64,000 bases of DNA, taken from contig NZ_KB889963.1 of assembly GCF_000372845.1 (NCBI RefSeq), forward strand, positions 1,993,923 to 2,057,922, read 5' to 3'. Numbering within the stretch: the stretch's first letter is position 1; each line of letters starts with the position of its first letter. Both the position numbers and the translations under genes were made by a program. This document shows, piece by piece, positions 28,027 to 38,097 of this stretch. The notes beneath the pieces are model-generated. The model was given only the letters and a program-made list of their open reading frames with translations. It made no database searches and was not told the origin of the DNA. The DNA is from Methylocystis rosea SV97 (lineage in GTDB: Bacteria; Pseudomonadota; Alphaproteobacteria; Rhizobiales; Beijerinckiaceae).

Positions 28027-28386
28027 CTATCCGCTCTCATGCAGGGCCGCCAAGATGGCCTCAACGACAGCATCCGCATTTTCATAGAGCTGCGCATTGT
28101 TGAAACGGATGACACTATAGCCCTGAGACTGAAGAAAATCTGTCCGCATAGTGTCGTGCGCGATCTCCGCGGCGCTCGAATGGGTTTCGCCATCGATTTC
28201 CACGATCAGGCTGCGCTGACGACACAGGAAATCTGCAATGTAGGGACCGACTGGCGCCTGTCTTATGAATTTGAATCCGCCGAGCGCCCTGTTCTGCAGG
28301 CGCTTCCATAGGAGGCGCTCGGCGCTTGTGGCGTCGCGCCGGAGGGCGCGTGCGCGGCGCGTTTCCAGTATGCGCAGGCCTCTCAT
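28027..28386 (-). CDS. DUF559 endonuclease-like protein (copy 1)
   Basis: A 119-residue DUF559 protein, a Vsr/PD-(D/E)XK-like nuclease family. The family core is visible: TSAERLLWKRLQNRALGGFK, then YIADFLC (Asp52), LIVEIDGETH (Glu63, His69) and YSVIRFNNAQL. These match the predicted nuclease acidic residues. The gene sits alone between two inverted palindromic repeats, 16 bases from the left copy and 26 from the right. That packaging recurs around a second DUF559 gene at 55.9 kb. Cellular role is unknown; see findings. Confidence 0.88.
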   Translation of the reverse strand: MRGLRILETRRARALRRDATSAERLLWKRLQNRALGGFKFIRQAPVGPYIADFLCRQRSLIVEIDGETHSSAAEIAHDTMRTDFLQSQGYSVIRFNNAQLYENADAVVEAILAALHESG

Positions 28387-28411
28387 CCGTCGTTCGCTTC
28401 GCTAAATCCCC

Positions 28412-28453
28412 TGGCCCCTCACCTTACCTCTCCCCGCTCTCCGCGGGGAGAGG
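28412..28453 (-). repeat. Palindromic repeat, right (inverted) copy flanking DUF559 gene 1
   Basis: GGCCCCTCACCTTA (28413-28426) is the reverse complement, with one mismatch, of the arm at 27996-28009. It is followed by CCTCTCCCCGC (28427-28437), a five-base loop and GCGGGGAGAGG (28443-28453), the same 11-bp stem as the left copy. The two copies are therefore inverted repeats bounding a unit of about 480 bases. Confidence 0.9.
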
Positions 28454-28502
28454 GGCGGCAAGCGTTGCGCCATAACAATTTGCGTCCGCTATAAAAAAGA
28501 AA

Positions 28503-28520
28503 CGGCGCCCGTAGGCGCCG
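28503..28520 (-). terminator. Intrinsic terminator after glnK2-amtB2
   Basis: CGGCGCC (28503-28509) pairs with GGCGCCG (28514-28520) around CGTA. Read on the minus strand the stem is followed by TTTCTTTTTTATAG, a strong T tract. It lies 26 bases after the amtB2 stop. Confidence 0.88.
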
Positions 28521-28546
28521 CTTCGCATCGTGTCAGGAGACTGAAC

Positions 28547-30022
28547 TTAGTAGTTGTAAGCGCGCTCGCCGTGATCGGTGATGTCGAGACCTTCGCGCTC
28601 TTGATCGGGCGTCGGCCGCAGTCCGACGATGAGGTCGACGAGCTTGTAGAGGATCGCCGAACCGATGCCGGACCACAGGAGAGTCGCGATGACGGCGATT
28701 CCCTGCGCCTTCATCTGCGCCATCATGTCGTAGGTTCCGGCGAAGGTTTCCAGATTGGTGTAGTCGGTGATGCCGACGCCGCCGAGATCGGGACTGACCA
28801 GAATACCGGTCGCCAAGGCGCCGGTGATGCCGCCGATGCAGTGCACGCCGAAGACGTCGAGCGCGTCGTCGTAGCCCGCCATCTTCTTCACGAAATCAAC
28901 GAAGAAGAGGCAGATCGGCGAAACGGCGAGGCCAAGGACGATGGCGCCGACCGGACCTGCATAACCCGACGCCGGCGTCACTGCGACGAGGCCCGCGACC
29001 GCGCCGGTGATAAGGCCGAGCATTGACGGTTTGCCCTTCACCAACCACTCGACGATCATCCAGGAGAGCGCCGCAGCCGCCGTCGCCACCATGGTGTTGA
29101 CGAAGGCGAGCGCCGTCGTGCCGTTCGCCTCGAGATTCGAGCCGGCGTTAAAGCCGAACCAGCCGACCCACAGTAATGAGGCGCCGACCATCGACAGGGT
29201 GAGCGAATGCGGCGGCAAGGCTTCTTTGCCGTAGCCGATGCGCTTGCCAACCATGATTGCGCCCACGAGACCCGCGATGCCGGCGTTGATGTGCACCACC
29301 GTGCCGCCCGCGAAGTCCAGCGCGCCCTTGCCGGCGAGCCAGCCCACGGCGGCGTTGATCTCGTCGATCTTCGCCTGCGCGGCCGCTTTCGCCGCTTCGT
29401 CGCCCGCCGCGGCGAGTTGGGTCGCAGCATCAACGAGCGCGTTCGGATCGGCGACGCCCCACACCCAATGCGCGATGGGGAAGTAGATGACCGTCACCCA
29501 GAAGGCGACGAACAGCAGAACGGCCGAAAACTTCATGCGCTCGGCGAAGGCGCCGATGATCAGCGCCGGGGTGATCATCGCGAAGGTCATCTGGAAGACG
29601 AAATAAGCATATTCCGGAATGACGTGGCCGGGGGTGAAGGTCGCCGCATTGGAGGCGGCCGTCACGCCCTTGAGAAACAGCTTGTTGAAGCCGCCGATAT
29701 AGTTGCTGAGCGAACCGCCGTCGCCGAAGGCGAGCGAGTAGCCATAAACCGTGTAGATCACGCCGACGAGCGCGACGATCGCGAAGGTCTGCGACAGGAT
29801 CGACAGCATGTTCTTGGCGCGCACCAGGCCGCCATAGAACAGCGCGAGGCCCGGGATCGACATCATCAACACTAAGAGCGAAGACGTCAGCAACCAGGCG
29901 GTGTCGCCGGGATTGGGGGTCGGATCGTTCGCGGCGAAGGCCGGAAACGCCAATGATGCCGAAATCGCCGCTCCCGCGATGACCGAAGCGACAGAAGCGC
30001 TTCGAGGCGAAGGAAGTTTCAT
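28547..30022 (-). CDS. amtB: Ammonium transporter AmtB (copy 2)
   Basis: A 491-residue Amt protein with a cleavable leader (about residues 1-30, ending AFPAFAAN). Signature blocks are IPGLALFYGGLVRAKNMLSI, FAGGTVVHINAGIAGLVGAI and DVFGVHCIGGITGALATGIL. Compared with copy 1 it carries an extra Ala-rich, probably helical stretch at about residues 190-233 (TQLAAAGDEAAKAAAQAKID) between a membrane helix and the conserved DFAGG block, and a longer loop before the last helix. It follows glnK2 by 32 bases and ends at a strong terminator. Confidence 0.96.
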   Translation of the reverse strand: MKLPSPRSASVASVIAGAAISASLAFPAFAANDPTPNPGDTAWLLTSSLLVLMMSIPGLALFYGGLVRAKNMLSILSQTFAIVALVGVIYTVYGYSLAFGDGGSLSNYIGGFNKLFLKGVTAASNAATFTPGHVIPEYAYFVFQMTFAMITPALIIGAFAERMKFSAVLLFVAFWVTVIYFPIAHWVWGVADPNALVDAATQLAAAGDEAAKAAAQAKIDEINAAVGWLAGKGALDFAGGTVVHINAGIAGLVGAIMVGKRIGYGKEALPPHSLTLSMVGASLLWVGWFGFNAGSNLEANGTTALAFVNTMVATAAAALSWMIVEWLVKGKPSMLGLITGAVAGLVAVTPASGYAGPVGAIVLGLAVSPICLFFVDFVKKMAGYDDALDVFGVHCIGGITGALATGILVSPDLGGVGITDYTNLETFAGTYDMMAQMKAQGIAVIATLLWSGIGSAILYKLVDLIVGLRPTPDQEREGLDITDHGERAYNY

Positions 30023-30054
30023 GTGTAAGAGCTCCTGATGTTGCGGGGAGGCGA

Positions 30055-30495
<441 letters not shown>

Positions 30496-30503
30496 CTACC
30501 GCC

Positions 30504-30519
30504 TTCAAATGCCATGCCA
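30504..30519 (-). promoter_or_regulatory. Sigma54 promoter candidate for glnK2-amtB2
   Basis: The minus strand reads TGGCATGGCATTTGAA about 110 bases upstream of the glnK2 ATG. The -24 GG and the spacing fit TGGCACG-N4-TTGCW, but the -12 element is TTGAA, not TTGCW, so the match is weaker than for copy 1. The 350-base interval 30394-30744 between glnK2 and tesB holds no gene. Confidence 0.45.
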
Positions 30520-30744
30520 GCCGCGCTGACGCCTGAAATCTACTGGCCGGAAGCGTATCTGCTGTGACACCGACCGTGCCGCGGCTTGCAGCGGGTTGGC
30601 TATTGCCTTTGTCCGCCTCGACTATGCGCGAGAGTCAGTGGCGGCCGCGGTTTGCCCGGGCGCTTTCGCTTAAGGCGTCGCCGGCCGGTTATGCGCCTAG
30701 AAATTACGCAGACATTGGTCTGTTGCCTAAAATGTGCGCAGGCA

Positions 30745-31620
30745 TCAGGATCGCGCCGAGTCGCGCTGGCGCACCAGGCCTTCCTGGCTCACCGAGGCGA
30801 CAAGGCGTCCCTCGCGGGTGAAGATCTGCCCGCGTGTCAAGGCGCGCGCGCCGCCGGCCCAGGGGCTTTGCTGCGCGTAGAGAAGCCATTCGTCGACGCG
30901 CAGCGGCCCGTGAATCCACAGGGCATGATCAAGGCTCGCCACCTGGATCTTCGGATCGAAGATCGTCAGGCCGTGAACGAGCAGCGCCGTATTGAGCAGC
31001 GTCATATCGGAAAGATAGGCGAGCAGCGCTGTGTGAATGGCGGGGTCGTCCGGGACCGCGCCGCGCACGCGAAACCAGATCATCTGGCCGGCGGCGCGAC
31101 GTTCGGGAAAAAATACGTCGTCGGGCGCGACAACGCGCATGTCGAGCGCGCTTCGCCGCTTCAGCCAGCTCTCGGCCTGTTCCGGAAGGAAGGCCCGAAA
31201 ACGCTCGACGAGCGCGTGCACGTCGTCGAGACCCTCTGGGTCCGGCGCGTCGGGCATGGGGGCGGCGTGGGTAAGACCTTCTTCTCGCCGCTGAAACGAC
31301 GCCTCCATTGAAAAGATCGTGTGTCCGCGCTGCGTGGCGTTACAGCGCCGCGTCGTGAAGCTCTTGCCGTCGCGCACGCGTTCGACGGCGAAGTCGATTG
31401 GAATCGTGGGATCGCCGGCGAGGACGAAATAGCCGTGCAGTGAATGAACGGGGCGGTCTTTGGGCGCCGTCCGCGTCGCGGCCACGAGCGCCTGAGCCAC
31501 GGCCTGTCCGCCATAGACCTGACGGCCGGAAGAGGCCGGGCTATGGCCGCGGAAGAGGTCTGGTCCGAGCTCCTCGAGATCGAGAAGCGCCGGAAGCTTT
31601 GATGGCGCGTTTTCGTCCAT
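30745..31620 (-). CDS. tesB: Acyl-CoA thioesterase II
   Basis: A 291-residue double-hotdog thioesterase that hydrolyses acyl-CoA. Blocks are FRGHSPASSGRQVYGGQAVA, VHSLHGYFVLAGDPTIPIDF, the catalytic-region HTALLAYLSDMTLLNTALLV (its Asp is the TesB nucleophile-positioning residue) and DHALWIHGPLRVDEWLLYAQ. It is the last gene of the ybbN-LON-Trm112-tesB minus-strand run, 14 bases after the Trm112-like gene. Confidence 0.95.
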   Translation of the reverse strand: MDENAPSKLPALLDLEELGPDLFRGHSPASSGRQVYGGQAVAQALVAATRTAPKDRPVHSLHGYFVLAGDPTIPIDFAVERVRDGKSFTTRRCNATQRGHTIFSMEASFQRREEGLTHAAPMPDAPDPEGLDDVHALVERFRAFLPEQAESWLKRRSALDMRVVAPDDVFFPERRAAGQMIWFRVRGAVPDDPAIHTALLAYLSDMTLLNTALLVHGLTIFDPKIQVASLDHALWIHGPLRVDEWLLYAQQSPWAGGARALTRGQIFTREGRLVASVSQEGLVRQRDSARS

Positions 31621-31634
31621 TGCGGACGAGCCGG

Positions 31635-31859
31635 TCAGTCGACCTGGCGCGCCTCTTCGGGCAGCATGATCGGAATGCCGTCCCGAATCGGATAGGCGAG
31701 CCGCGCCGAGCGCGAAATGAGTTCCTGGCGCGCGCTGTCATATTCGAGAGTCGTCTTCGTCAGCGGACAGACGAGGATTTCGAGCAGGCGCGGATCAATC
31801 CGCGTCGGCTCCGCAGGGGACTCAAATCTCTCGGCGCCGGAATCGCGTTCGTCAGTCAT
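31635..31859 (-). CDS. Trm112/YcaR family small protein
   Basis: A 74-residue Trm112-like protein: [20 protein letters not shown], then [20 protein letters not shown]. Only one cysteine of the zinc-binding set remains, as in bacterial YcaR-type members. Some Trm112 proteins activate methyltransferases; the partner here is unknown. ATG at 31859 is used; another ATG lies eight codons upstream. It lies 14 bases after the LON-domain gene. Confidence 0.85.
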   Translation of the reverse strand: MTDERDSGAERFESPAEPTRIDPRLLEILVCPLTKTTLEYDSARQELISRSARLAYPIRDGIPIMLPEEARQVD

Positions 31860-31873
31860 GGTGTCAATTTCCT

Positions 31874-32542
31874 TCAATGCCATTGCGGGCGGTCGCCGTT
31901 TCGTTGCGCGAGATCGAGCTTCGCGAGCGCGATAAGCGTTTCCGCGCGGGTTTTCAGATCGATGGCTTCGATCAGCGCCTGCTTGTCGTTGGCGCCGAAG
32001 GGACACATCATCGCGAGCGCGTTGACGAGCGTTTCGGTCGGCGCCGCGTCTATGCTCGCCCAGTCGACTTCAAGTTTCGAACATTCGGCGAAGTTGCGCA
32101 ACATTGACACCATGCTTTCGCGATCGACCGCGTCGGCGCCGGCGCCCGTCGTCAAATCCTCGAAGAATTCGTCATATGCGACCTGACACTGCCGGTATTG
32201 CGTTCGAACTTTAAGCTCCTCGAGAACGCGAAACCGCGCCACGCCGGTGAGGGTGACGAGATAGCGGCCGTCTCCGGTCTCGGCGAGGCGCGTGATCCGT
32301 CCGGCGCAGCCGACATCATAGAGCTGCATTGCTTCGCCGACGGTGTCGTCGCCCGGCAGCGGCTGGATCATGCCGATCAGGCGCGCGCCGGCGATCGCGT
32401 CGTCGACCATTGCGAGATAGCGCGGCTCAAAAACATTGAGCGGCAGTTCGCCGCGCGGCAACAATATGGCGCCCGAAAGCGGGAAGAGCGGCAGAACCCT
32501 CGGCAATTCGTCGATGTCGGCGTAGGGACGGTTCAGGCTCAT
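31874..32542 (-). CDS. LON substrate-binding domain protein (no protease domain)
   Basis: A 222-residue protein consisting of the Lon N-terminal domain only: [38 protein letters not shown] and [20 protein letters not shown]. The C-terminal part is helical. There are no ATPase or protease motifs, so it is not Lon itself. Such LON-substrate-binding proteins commonly follow ybbN in Alphaproteobacteria, as here (16 bases), suggesting a protein quality-control role. Confidence 0.9.
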   Translation of the reverse strand: MSLNRPYADIDELPRVLPLFPLSGAILLPRGELPLNVFEPRYLAMVDDAIAGARLIGMIQPLPGDDTVGEAMQLYDVGCAGRITRLAETGDGRYLVTLTGVARFRVLEELKVRTQYRQCQVAYDEFFEDLTTGAGADAVDRESMVSMLRNFAECSKLEVDWASIDAAPTETLVNALAMMCPFGANDKQALIEAIDLKTRAETLIALAKLDLAQRNGDRPQWH

Positions 32543-32558
32543 ATCGGCGAACGCCTCC

Positions 32559-33452
32559 CTAGGAGTAGAGCAGCGTGGACAGCCGCCGCCGTGCGTTCAC
32601 GGCCGCCTTATCCATCGGTCCCCACGCCTCAAAAAACTGAATGAGCTGCTTTCTTGCGCCATCGTCATTCCAACTACGGTCGCGGCGGATGATGTCAAGC
32701 AGCGCATCCACCGCTTCATCGCGCAGTCCTTTGGCGTTAAGCGCGAGCGCCAGATCGAAACAGGCCTGCATGTCGTTAGGATTGCCGTTGACGCGATTTC
32801 TCAGTTCGTCGAGTTCGCCGAGATCCTGGGCCTGCTGGGCGTTCTGAAGCGCCGCCCCAGCCGCCGCGACGCCGCTGTCGCGGCGGATGGCGTCGGGGAG
32901 GGCTTCAAACAGCGCCCCGGCCTCATCTAAGCGTCCTGAATCGATATAAAGACGCAGCAAGGCGGCGGCGGCATTGGCGTTGGGCGGTTCGCCGCCGGCG
33001 AGTTCGCTCAGCAGCGATTCCGCGCCGGCGAGATCGCCCTCCGCGACCATCGCCTGGGCCGCTTCGAGCGCATCGCCCTCGTCCTCGATCGGGCCAATCA
33101 GCCGCTCCAGAAAGCCCTTGATCTGACTTTCGGGCAGCGCGCCGACGAAACCATCGATCGGTCGTGCGCGCTGAAACGCCACGACGGCTGGAATCGACTT
33201 GACGCCAAGCTGATCGGCGATCAGCGGATCGGCGTCGATATTCATTTTGACGAGCGCGATCTTGCCGCCCGAGGCGGCCACCAGACGCTCGATGATGGGC
33301 GCGAGCTGGCGACAGGGGCCGCACCATGGCGCCCAAAAATCGACGAGCACGATCTGCCGCATCGAAGCGTCGAGAACGTCGGCGCGGAAACGATCCGTGG
33401 TCGTTTCGACCGGCGTCGTCGGCGCCTTAGCCATTCCCGCCGTCTCAACCAT
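32559..33452 (-). CDS. ybbN: Thioredoxin-TPR co-chaperone YbbN/CnoX
   Basis: A 297-residue protein with an N-terminal thioredoxin domain having WAPWCGPCRQLAP (Cys44 and Cys47, an intact redox pair) and a C-terminal TPR-like helical region (residues about 135-297). The E. coli CnoX holdase lacks the second cysteine, so this version may be redox active, as reported for some homologues. It is the first gene of a four-gene run with LON, Trm112 and TesB genes. The first ATG has AGGGGAG upstream; a second lies six codons later. Confidence 0.93.
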   Translation of the reverse strand: MVETAGMAKAPTTPVETTTDRFRADVLDASMRQIVLVDFWAPWCGPCRQLAPIIERLVAASGGKIALVKMNIDADPLIADQLGVKSIPAVVAFQRARPIDGFVGALPESQIKGFLERLIGPIEDEGDALEAAQAMVAEGDLAGAESLLSELAGGEPPNANAAAALLRLYIDSGRLDEAGALFEALPDAIRRDSGVAAAGAALQNAQQAQDLGELDELRNRVNGNPNDMQACFDLALALNAKGLRDEAVDALLDIIRRDRSWNDDGARKQLIQFFEAWGPMDKAAVNARRRLSTLLYS

Positions 33453-33519
33453 GCGCTTCTCCCCTAGTCGCCATCATCGGCCGTGTGATTTTGTGAAGTC
33501 TTTGCAGCTTGGAGGCGGC

Positions 33520-34203
33520 TTAGCGCAACGCCCGGACGAAGGTCAGATAGACCGGATTGCGGCCTTCGGCCATGGCTTTGGCTTCATATTTGGTTCGGGT
33601 CCAGCCTGGCCATGGCGTTAGCCAGTCCTCCGCGCGCTGCCCGCGCCAGCGGAAGGCTGGGTGGGCGCGCAGCCGCGCCAAGGTCCAGGCGGCGTAATCG
33701 TCGATATCCGTCGCAAAGCGCAGCTCCGCGCCCGCATGCATCGCCCGCGCCAGACGGTCGAGATTTTCACGCGCAACGAAACGCCTCTTGCGCTGGCGCC
33801 TCTTTGGCCAAGGATCTGGGTAAAACAGATACACGCGCGACAGGCTGTCCTCTGGCAGCCAGTCGAGCACATCTGCGGCGTCGCCTTGATGCAGGCGGAT
33901 ATTCGTCAGTCCACGCTCGTCAATCCGGGCGAGGAGCTTCGCCACGCCGTTGAGGAAGGGCTCGCAGCCGATGAATTCAACCTCGGGGCTGTCGCTCGCC
34001 GCCGCGATCAGATGTTCGCCGCCGCCAAAGCCGATCTCGAGGCGCCTTTCGCGGGCGGTAGACTCCGGCGGCTGCGCAAGGTCGAGCGACAGACGCGGCA
34101 AGAGCTCGTCGATCAGAGCCGCCTGACGCTTTCGGAGCGCCTTGCCTTTCGAGCGGCCATAAAGACGGGCGTGAGCGCCGCGTTGCTGAGAGGTCTCGCT
34201 CAT
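33520..34203 (-). CDS. trmB: tRNA (guanine-N7-)-methyltransferase TrmB
   Basis: A 227-residue enzyme that makes m7G46 in tRNA using S-adenosylmethionine. SAM-binding motif I is LEIGFGGGEHLIAAA, followed by EFIGCEPFLNG; YLFYPDPWPKRRQRKRRFVA is the diagnostic TrmB motif. ATG at 34203 matches homologues. It follows metK by about 150 bases, the Rhizobiales metK-trmB order that couples SAM supply to a methyltransferase. Confidence 0.97.
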   Translation of the reverse strand: MSETSQQRGAHARLYGRSKGKALRKRQAALIDELLPRLSLDLAQPPESTARERRLEIGFGGGEHLIAAASDSPEVEFIGCEPFLNGVAKLLARIDERGLTNIRLHQGDAADVLDWLPEDSLSRVYLFYPDPWPKRRQRKRRFVARENLDRLARAMHAGAELRFATDIDDYAAWTLARLRAHPAFRWRGQRAEDWLTPWPGWTRTKYEAKAMAEGRNPVYLTFVRALR

Positions 34204-34352
34204 AAGCGCTAATTGGCCGCGATCATTTGGAACGTCGTCCAGTTTGTGGCGCTGGCTTGCGCCCGCGTCACAAACAGAGCCATCTCGCGACGGACAGAGC
34301 ATTTCCCCGCTGCGGCGTTCGACTTCAGAGCCGCTCGCCGAACCGGCCGAAC

Positions 34353-35543
<1,191 letters not shown>

Positions 35544-35599
35544 TTCCAAATCTCCGTTGGCTTTGAGGAAAAGTTGCATAACTGCGGAGCAGGGGGAGT

Positions 35600-35628
35600 C
35601 ATCTGCCAGCGCCCGTTCGGTGCGTCAA
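35600..35628 (-). promoter_or_regulatory. Possible metK promoter
   Basis: On the minus strand TTGACG (35623-35628) is followed after 17 bases by CAGATG (35600-35605), about 57 bases before the GTG start. The -35 is good and the -10 weak. The gap to the upstream Xre gene is only about 130 bases, so metK may also be read through. Confidence 0.35.
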
Positions 35629-35670
35629 GCCGAAAAGGCCAAATCGTTCGTTTTGGAGAACGACATTCTC

Positions 35671-36090
35671 TTATTCCCTTGGCGGCTCGGGCTGCTCTGC
35701 GAGCGTCGTCACCAGATCCAGCACGCGCTTTCGCACCTTGGGATCGCGGATGCGTGCGAAGGCGCGATTGAGATGCAGGCCTTCCGTCGTCGATAAAAAA
35801 TCGACGACATATTGCGACGAGGACTCCTCCGCGAATCCGTCGGACGGCGCTGGCGCGCCGCTGGTTGGCGCGCCCTCGAAGAAAAAAGACGGCGGCACGT
35901 TCAGAGTCTTCGAAATCTGCTGCAGGCGGCTCGCGCCGATACGGTTGGCGCCCTTCTCGTATTTCTGAACTTGCTGAAAAGTGAGTCCGAGCGCGTCTCC
36001 AAGCTTCTCCTGACTCATTTTCATGAGAATTCGCTGCATGCGAACGCGGCTGCCGACGTGACGATCGATCGGGTCTGGCGCCTTCTTCAA
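35671..36090 (-). CDS. Xre-type helix-turn-helix transcriptional regulator
   Basis: A 139-residue regulator. The HTH is RVRMQRILMKMSQEKLGDAL, then GLTFQQVQKYEKGANRIGAS (residues about 15-65). The C-terminal half is short and polar with VDFLSTTEGLHLNRAFARI. A perfect AGGAGG eight bases before a TTG at 36090 decides the start; an in-frame GTG six codons upstream overlaps that sequence. The position directly upstream of metK is conserved in Rhizobiales, suggesting a link to SAM or methionine supply, but targets are not known. Confidence 0.88.
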   Translation of the reverse strand: MKKAPDPIDRHVGSRVRMQRILMKMSQEKLGDALGLTFQQVQKYEKGANRIGASRLQQISKTLNVPPSFFFEGAPTSGAPAPSDGFAEESSSQYVVDFLSTTEGLHLNRAFARIRDPKVRKRVLDLVTTLAEQPEPPRE

Positions 36091-36372
36091 CGTTACCGCC
36101 TCCTGCACAGTTGTAGCCGAATTGTCGTCGGGCGCGCAAGCTACATCGCAGTTAGGTGCATGAATTTCAAGAAGATTTCAGTTAAGCGCGGTGGGGCGGC
36201 GATCTTCCCGGCAAGGACAGTCTACATTTCCCGGCTTGCCCGATAGCTGCGCGGCCCGTGGAACCGCAAAAAATGCAAGGTTCAGGGAGCGAGGAAAGCG
36301 CTCGGCCAGCATGTAAGCGGCGTCTTTTCGCCGCGGGCGGATCATCGAACGCCCGACGAAGCGGGAGCGAAT

Positions 36373-38016
36373 TTATGGCCGGCGCCTGGCGACGCCGAAC
36401 AAGGCCATGGCCGTCGCGAGGGCAAGGAGCGCCGGGAACGCCAGCGCGCCGTAAGCGGCGAAGACGGTGGGCGCCGCATCCCTCGGCAGACGCCCGTCGA
36501 TGAGGCCTTCTTCGCCGAGCGGCAGCGACTGAAGGATGCGTCCGTAGGCGTCGATGATCGCCGAAACGCCGGTATTGGCGACGCGGATCATTGGCAGCCC
36601 TTCTTCGATCGCGCGCAGGCGCGCCTGGGCCAGATGCTGATAGGGGCCGGTCGTGCGGCCGAACCATCCGTCATTGGTGACGTTGAGAAACAGCCGGGGG
36701 CGATCGGCGGCGTCGCGCTGGATCGTCTCGCCCGAAAAAATCGCTTCGTAGCAGATGAGCGGCGCAACGGGCGGCAGACCGGGGGCCGCAAGAAGGCGCG
36801 GACCCGCGCCGCGGTCCCATATGCCGGGAACGAGGTGACTGATTCCAACAGGCCGCAGCAGATCCTCCAGCGGCAGATATTCTCCGAAGGGGACGAGATG
36901 AACCTTGTCGTAAAAGGCGACGATCGACTCTCCCTTTAGCGCCTCGATCGAATTGAAGATCTTGCCCGGCCGTCCGTCGCCATCGCTTTCAGCCCGCGCC
37001 GCGCCGGTCAAAAGAACGCCGCCCTTGAGCGCGCGGGCGATCGCCGCGAGCGCCTCCGGGTGACGTGAAATGACATAAGGAAACGCCGATTCCGGCCAGA
37101 CGAGATGGGTGATTTCGGCGAGCCCGGACGGCCGCTCGTTTGTCGCGCGTTCCGAGAGGTCGAGATAGTGACGCAAGATTTTCGCGCCGTTTTCGGGGCG
37201 AAATTTCGCATCCTGAGGGAGATTGGGCTGCATCAGGCGCAACGCCACGCCGTCGACATATTCCGTCATATTGGCGCCCAGCCGAAACACGCCATAGGCG
37301 AACATCAGCATGGCGAGCGCCGCCGCGGCGAACATCGTCCCGCCGATGCGGCGGGCGCCGCGCTGCGCGCGATCGATCAGCGTCGCAGGCGCGGCGAAAA
37401 TCACGATCGCGACGATGTCGAGCCCATGCAGGCCGACCAGAGAGGCCGTCTGCGCCATTGGCCCGGCGCTTGTGAGCGCCATGCCGAAATCGTTCCAGGG
37501 AAAGCCCGTGAACAGATGCCCGCGCAGCCACTCCGCGGCGCCCAGTCCCGCGGCCAGCGCGAAGACGCGGGCGCCGCCGGGCGACCACAAGAGGCGCGCG
37601 AGCGCGAAACCCGCGGCGGGAAAGAGCGCGAGAACCGCCGGCAAACCGAATACGGCGAGCGGCAGCGCCCAGGCGAATTGGTCGGCTTCGACGAGCATCG
37701 CGGCGCCCATCCACCAGAGGCCCGCGACGAAATAGCCGAAGCCCAGCCACCAGCCTGCGCCGGCCGCCGAGAGAATCGGCGCAAGGGCGAAGCGCGGCGC
37801 GTTCTCGCCGTCGGCCGCGCCGTCGATGAGCCAGACGGCGACGGTGAGCGGCGCAAACATGGCCGGGATGAAATCAAAAGGCGCGAGGGCGAGAGCGCCG
37901 GCCGCGCCGGCGCAGAACGCGATCGCGCGGCGCGTCCAGCCGCGGGCGAGGATAATGCGCTGCAAAAGAGTCGGCGCCGACGCGCGCGCGCTGGCGATTT
38001 CGGCTATCTGCGCCAT
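36373..38016 (-). CDS. lnt: Apolipoprotein N-acyltransferase
   Basis: Lnt adds the third acyl chain to lipoproteins in the inner membrane. The 547-residue protein has several N-terminal membrane helices and a C-terminal carbon-nitrogen hydrolase domain. The catalytic elements are recognisable: LVWPESAFPYV (Glu), FYDKVHLVPFGEYLPLEDLL (Lys) and APLICYEAIFSGE (Cys). NDGWFGRTTGPYQHLAQARL is the conserved lid segment. It lies between corC-like and Xre genes on one strand. The start at 38016 (MAQIAEIAS) is preferred to an in-frame TTG 19 codons earlier. Confidence 0.95.
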   Translation of the reverse strand: MAQIAEIASARASAPTLLQRIILARGWTRRAIAFCAGAAGALALAPFDFIPAMFAPLTVAVWLIDGAADGENAPRFALAPILSAAGAGWWLGFGYFVAGLWWMGAAMLVEADQFAWALPLAVFGLPAVLALFPAAGFALARLLWSPGGARVFALAAGLGAAEWLRGHLFTGFPWNDFGMALTSAGPMAQTASLVGLHGLDIVAIVIFAAPATLIDRAQRGARRIGGTMFAAAALAMLMFAYGVFRLGANMTEYVDGVALRLMQPNLPQDAKFRPENGAKILRHYLDLSERATNERPSGLAEITHLVWPESAFPYVISRHPEALAAIARALKGGVLLTGAARAESDGDGRPGKIFNSIEALKGESIVAFYDKVHLVPFGEYLPLEDLLRPVGISHLVPGIWDRGAGPRLLAAPGLPPVAPLICYEAIFSGETIQRDAADRPRLFLNVTNDGWFGRTTGPYQHLAQARLRAIEEGLPMIRVANTGVSAIIDAYGRILQSLPLGEEGLIDGRLPRDAAPTVFAAYGALAFPALLALATAMALFGVARRRP

Positions 38017-38097
38017 CGATCCTCGAACCGCCGCGAATCGGCAGGCCGACTTTACAGCGGATTTAGCAGACAAATTTATGCGCGTGCGAAGGATGTC

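Noticed and set aside
35544-35670. SAM riboswitch before metK
   Set aside because: I looked for SAM-II, SAM-V and SAM/SAH-type core sequences and found none; only a possible promoter is visible.
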